Part shown: piece by piece, positions 3,755 through 6,066 of the stretch
Numbering within the stretch: the first letter of the stretch is position 1
Layout: each line of letters begins with the position of its first letter
Assembly (NCBI GenBank): GCA_017883495.1
Contig: JADGNL010000183.1
Coordinates: 1 to 6,066 of the forward strand
DNA length: 6,066 nucleotides
From: Methanomicrobiales archaeon
Lineage (GTDB): Archaea; Halobacteriota; Methanomicrobia; Methanomicrobiales; Methanospirillaceae
Reading direction: 5' to 3'
The notes under the pieces: generated by a model
What the model saw: only the letters and a program-made list of their open reading frames with translations
Told to the model about the DNA's origin: nothing
Databases searched by the model: none
Made by a program: the position numbers and the translations under genes

Positions 3755-6037
3755 ATGAGAGGGGAGAACTTCAGAGCGCGCGGAGCCATCCTGCCGCGGA
3801 CCATCGTCATGGTCTTCGCGGTCTGCCTGCTGGTCGCGGGCGCGCAGGCGCTGATGGTCCCCGAGGACCAGTCGAGCCTTGCGGGGAGCGCCGACGGGAT
3901 CGTCCTGGGGACCGTGACCTCGGTCGAGAGCCGCTGGACGGCCGACCGGAACATCGAGACCACGGCGCAGATCGCGCTGGACTCGGCCGTGAAGGGGACG
4001 TTCCCCGCCCGGGCCGTGGCCGTCACCATCCAGGGAGGAACGGTCGACGGGGTCGTGCAGGTGGTCGAGGACGAGCCCGTGCTCGCGCCGGGGGCGCGCG
4101 GGTTCTATCTCCTCGAGCGGGGCGCGTCCGGGTTCAAGCTGCACGGGGCCCGGCAGGGCGTCATTCCGGTCGTCGACGACACGGTCTGGGTGGCGGACGG
4201 TCGCGGCATCCCGAGGGCGGTCCCGGCTCCCGCCTACGGCGCCCGGCTCGCCGCCCTCGCGGAGGGGCGGGAGGCGCCGGCGCTGGCGGAGGCTCCGGTT
4301 GTGACGGCGGCGGCCGGCCCGGTCATCGCCTCGGTCTCGCCCACGAGCGCGTCGGCCGGGACCGGGACGACGGTCACGATCACCGGGACGGGCTTCGGCT
4401 CGAAGGCCTCCCGGGAGTCGGCGGCCGACGTCGGGTTCGTGTACCGGTGCACGTCTCCGACGAGCTGCGTCCCCGTGTACGCGTCGGGAAAGCCGTACAC
4501 CGCCGATAACGCGAACGACATCCTCTCGTGGTCCGACACGCGGATCCAGGTCCGCGTGCCCACGGCGAGGATGTCCGACGGGTACGCCGGGTCGGCGGCC
4601 TCCGGCATGGTCTGGATCGTCACCGACGCCGGCGCGACGAGTGCCGCCTCTCCGTTCGCAGTCACGTTCGGGTACGGCAAGATCCGGTGGGCGAGCGCGC
4701 CGACCTTCGTGGTGAACGACAACTGTCCCGGCGTCGCCTCCGCGAGCACCGCCGTCGCGAATGCCGCCGCGACCTGGAGTGCGGCCGTCTCGGGCTCGAG
4801 CTTCCGGTTCGTCAACGGCGGGACCACTACGAGCACCGCGATCGGCAACGATGGTGTCAACCGGATCTGCTGGAGGCCGTCGAGCGACTTCTCGTCGGGC
4901 ACCCTCGCGGTCACGAGCTGGTGGTACAATTCCGCGACGTCGACCGTCACCGAATGCGACGTCAAGTTCAATAGCGGCTTCACGTGGACGACCGGGACCG
5001 CCTCGGGGAGCGCCCACAACGTCGAGGCGATCATGCTCCACGAGTTCGGCCACTGGCTCAACCTCCGCGATCTCTACGGGTACTACGACGGATACCCCTC
5101 CGACTCCGGAAAGGTGATGTTCGGGTACAACGGCGCCGGGTTCGGCAACCTGAACCGAAAGGTCCTCTCCGAGGGCGACATCGCCGGGGCCCGGTACATC
5201 TACGGAGGCGGGAGCAGCACGCCGACGCCCACTCCCACGGCAACCTCGATCCCGACGACGCCCGTGCCCCAGGCCCCGTACCCGGCCGCGCACATCCTGC
5301 CCGCGCAGGTCGAGGCCGAGCACTTCGACGCGGGCGGCGAGGGTGTCGCCTACCACGACGTCGAGAGCGAGAACCTGGGCACCGACGAGATGCGCCCCGG
5401 GGAGGGGGTCGACATCGAGACGAACGGCGGCGTGACCGACGTCTGCTATGTCCGGGCCGGCGAGTACCTGAAGTACTCGGTCGATACGACCTCCGGCGGC
5501 AGCTTCGACCTGACCCTCCGCGCCGCGAACCCCGATGCCGCGACCAAGGCGGTCAGGGTCTACCTGGACGGCGTCCGGACCTCCGACGTCGCGATCGCTT
5601 CGACGGGAGGCTGGACGGAGTACGGCAGTTTCCTCACGACACTCTCCATTCCTTCGGGCCGGCACGTCGTGACCCTCGCCTTCGAGGGGGTCGATCGGAT
5701 CAACCTGGACTGGCTGCGCCTGACGCGGCCGGTGACGACACCCACCACGACAGCGACACCGACGCCCACGGTTCCCGCGACGACGCTGCCGACGACCGTA
5801 CCGACGACGCGGGAGGTTGCGCAGGTCCCCGGCGGTGCCGGTCTCCCGACCGATCCGAACGGTGACGGGCTGCACGAGGACGTCAACGGCAACGGGAGAG
5901 GCGATCTCGCGGACGTCGTCCTTCTCTTCAACCAGCTGGCCTGGATCGGCGCGAACGAGCCGCCGGCGGCCTTCGACTTCAACGCGAACGGCCGGATCGA
6001 CTTTGACGACGTCGTGTCGCTCTTCAGCGCGCTCTGA
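3755..6037 (+). CDS. Secreted multidomain metzincin-like zinc protease with IPT/TIG, CBM6-like and dockerin-like modules
   Basis: This 760-residue exported protein probably cleaves proteins outside the cell while bound to a surface or glycan. A signal peptide spans about 1-32 (hydrophobic core 17-30, likely cleavage after AQA). Residues 34-170 form a region I cannot assign. An IPT/TIG domain follows (about 189-305, ASVSPTSASAGTGTTVTITG). The protease domain (about 308-483) has HEFGHWLNLRD at 429-439, giving zinc ligands H429, H433 and probably D439, catalytic E430, and a Met-turn candidate M455 in KVMFGY. A Thr/Pro linker (489-506) leads to a CBM6-like module (about 513-659; EAEHFDAGGEGVAYHD, RAGEYLKYSV, INLDWLRL). 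A second Thr/Pro linker (660-685) leads to two EF-hand-like Ca sites, DPNGDGLHEDVNGNGRGDLADV and DFNANGRIDFDDV, ending at the C-terminus. The mature part has six cysteines (232, 238, 324, 372, 401, 564). An ATG at 3809 (M19) would give a shorter signal peptide and is a possible alternative start. Confidence 0.88.
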   Translation: MRGENFRARGAILPRTIVMVFAVCLLVAGAQALMVPEDQSSLAGSADGIVLGTVTSVESRWTADRNIETTAQIALDSAVKGTFPARAVAVTIQGGTVDGVVQVVEDEPVLAPGARGFYLLERGASGFKLHGARQGVIPVVDDTVWVADGRGIPRAVPAPAYGARLAALAEGREAPALAEAPVVTAAAGPVIASVSPTSASAGTGTTVTITGTGFGSKASRESAADVGFVYRCTSPTSCVPVYASGKPYTADNANDILSWSDTRIQVRVPTARMSDGYAGSAASGMVWIVTDAGATSAASPFAVTFGYGKIRWASAPTFVVNDNCPGVASASTAVANAAATWSAAVSGSSFRFVNGGTTTSTAIGNDGVNRICWRPSSDFSSGTLAVTSWWYNSATSTVTECDVKFNSGFTWTTGTASGSAHNVEAIMLHEFGHWLNLRDLYGYYDGYPSDSGKVMFGYNGAGFGNLNRKVLSEGDIAGARYIYGGGSSTPTPTPTATSIPTTPVPQAPYPAAHILPAQVEAEHFDAGGEGVAYHDVESENLGTDEMRPGEGVDIETNGGVTDVCYVRAGEYLKYSVDTTSGGSFDLTLRAANPDAATKAVRVYLDGVRTSDVAIASTGGWTEYGSFLTTLSIPSGRHVVTLAFEGVDRINLDWLRLTRPVTTPTTTATPTPTVPATTLPTTVPTTREVAQVPGGAGLPTDPNGDGLHEDVNGNGRGDLADVVLLFNQLAWIGANEPPAAFDFNANGRIDFDDVVSLFSAL
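5219..5272 (+). repeat. Thr/Pro low-complexity linker between protease and CBM6-like module
   Basis: The codons for residues 489-506 (TPTPTPTATSIPTTPVPQ) form a short ACN/CCN-rich repeat. Such linkers are extended and often glycosylated in secreted mosaic proteins. It marks the boundary between the zinc protease and carbohydrate-binding parts. Confidence 0.75.
5732..5809 (+). repeat. Thr/Pro low-complexity linker before the dockerin-like repeats
   Basis: Residues 660-685 are almost only Thr, Pro, Ala and Val, encoded by repeated ACG/ACC/CCG codons. The stretch separates the CBM6-like module from the C-terminal Ca-binding repeats and is a site where length could vary between strains. Confidence 0.75.
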
Positions 6038-6063
6038 GCATCGGGCTCCATTCTCCTTTTTTT
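6036..6063 (+). terminator. Probable transcription terminator of the protease gene
   Basis: A run of seven T (6057-6063), preceded by pyrimidine-rich sequence, lies 20 nt after the stop codon. Archaeal RNA polymerase terminates at such U-tracts. A weak hairpin GAGC/GCTC with a 5-nt loop (6036-6048) overlaps the stop but is too short to matter much. The window ends just after, so the 3' context is not visible. Confidence 0.6.
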
Positions 6064-6066
6064 GCG

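Noticed and set aside
3615..3758. A 47-codon plus-strand frame in the leader of the protease gene, whose stop overlaps the protease ATG as ATGA
   Set aside because: The overlap looks like translational coupling, but the peptide is mostly Arg, Pro and Ser after the first lines, typical of a random frame in GC-rich DNA. It has no Shine-Dalgarno, and its ATG lies upstream of both candidate transcription starts.
5219..5809. The Thr/Pro-coding stretches as a DNA repeat array or CRISPR-like element
   Set aside because: They are in frame, lie at domain boundaries of one protein, and have no fixed repeat-spacer unit.
3623..5875. A 750-codon open frame on the minus strand opposite the protease gene
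   Set aside because: It is full of Arg, Gly, Asp and Val with no recognisable domain, and mirrors the codon bias of the real gene. Long antisense frames are expected at this GC content.

Overview
The window looks like chromosomal DNA from a very GC-rich archaeon, most likely a methanogen of the Methanomicrobiales. Four things point that way. The last gene ends in a Thr/Pro linker plus dockerin-like Ca-binding repeats of the kind common in that group. There is a short archaeal lipoprotein full of N-glycosylation sequons. There are TATA boxes about 29-30 nt ahead of start codons, with little or no leader. A T-run follows the last gene. The order-level placement is inference from protein style, not from a marker gene.

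Layout. (1) Positions 1-2160, plus strand: the 3' part of a fused gamma-alpha subunit of a 2-oxoacid:ferredoxin oxidoreductase, then its beta subunit, joined stop-to-start with the beta Shine-Dalgarno inside the alpha gene. (2) 2202-2867, plus: an FMN-binding protein with the compact CX2CX2CX5C iron-sulfur motif of Isf-type flavoproteins, 41 nt downstream, with both a Shine-Dalgarno and a weak promoter of its own. (3) 2864-3289, minus: a small glycosylatable surface lipoprotein, meeting the flavoprotein gene tail-to-tail on a shared CTAG. (4) 3350-3493, minus: a 47-residue charged protein that is easy to miss, with the best BRE/TATA promoter in the window. (5) 3494-3754: a divergent intergenic region with a GC-rich imperfect inverted repeat and T-rich stretches. 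(6) 3755-6037, plus: a 760-residue secreted mosaic protein (signal peptide, unassigned N-terminal region, IPT/TIG, metzincin-like zinc protease, CBM6-like module, two EF-hand-like dockerin repeats), followed by a T-run terminator.

How the genes may work together. The oxidoreductase oxidises a 2-oxoacid to an acyl-CoA and reduces ferredoxin. The neighbouring iron-sulfur flavoprotein is a plausible acceptor of ferredoxin electrons, though this is inference from position and family. The remaining genes concern the cell surface and look independent of that pair. No mobile element, CRISPR array, tRNA or rRNA was seen. Nothing here amounts to a clearly new multi-gene system; the most interesting items are the variant protease active site in its mosaic protein, the overlooked 47-residue gene, and the regular leaderless promoter geometry.
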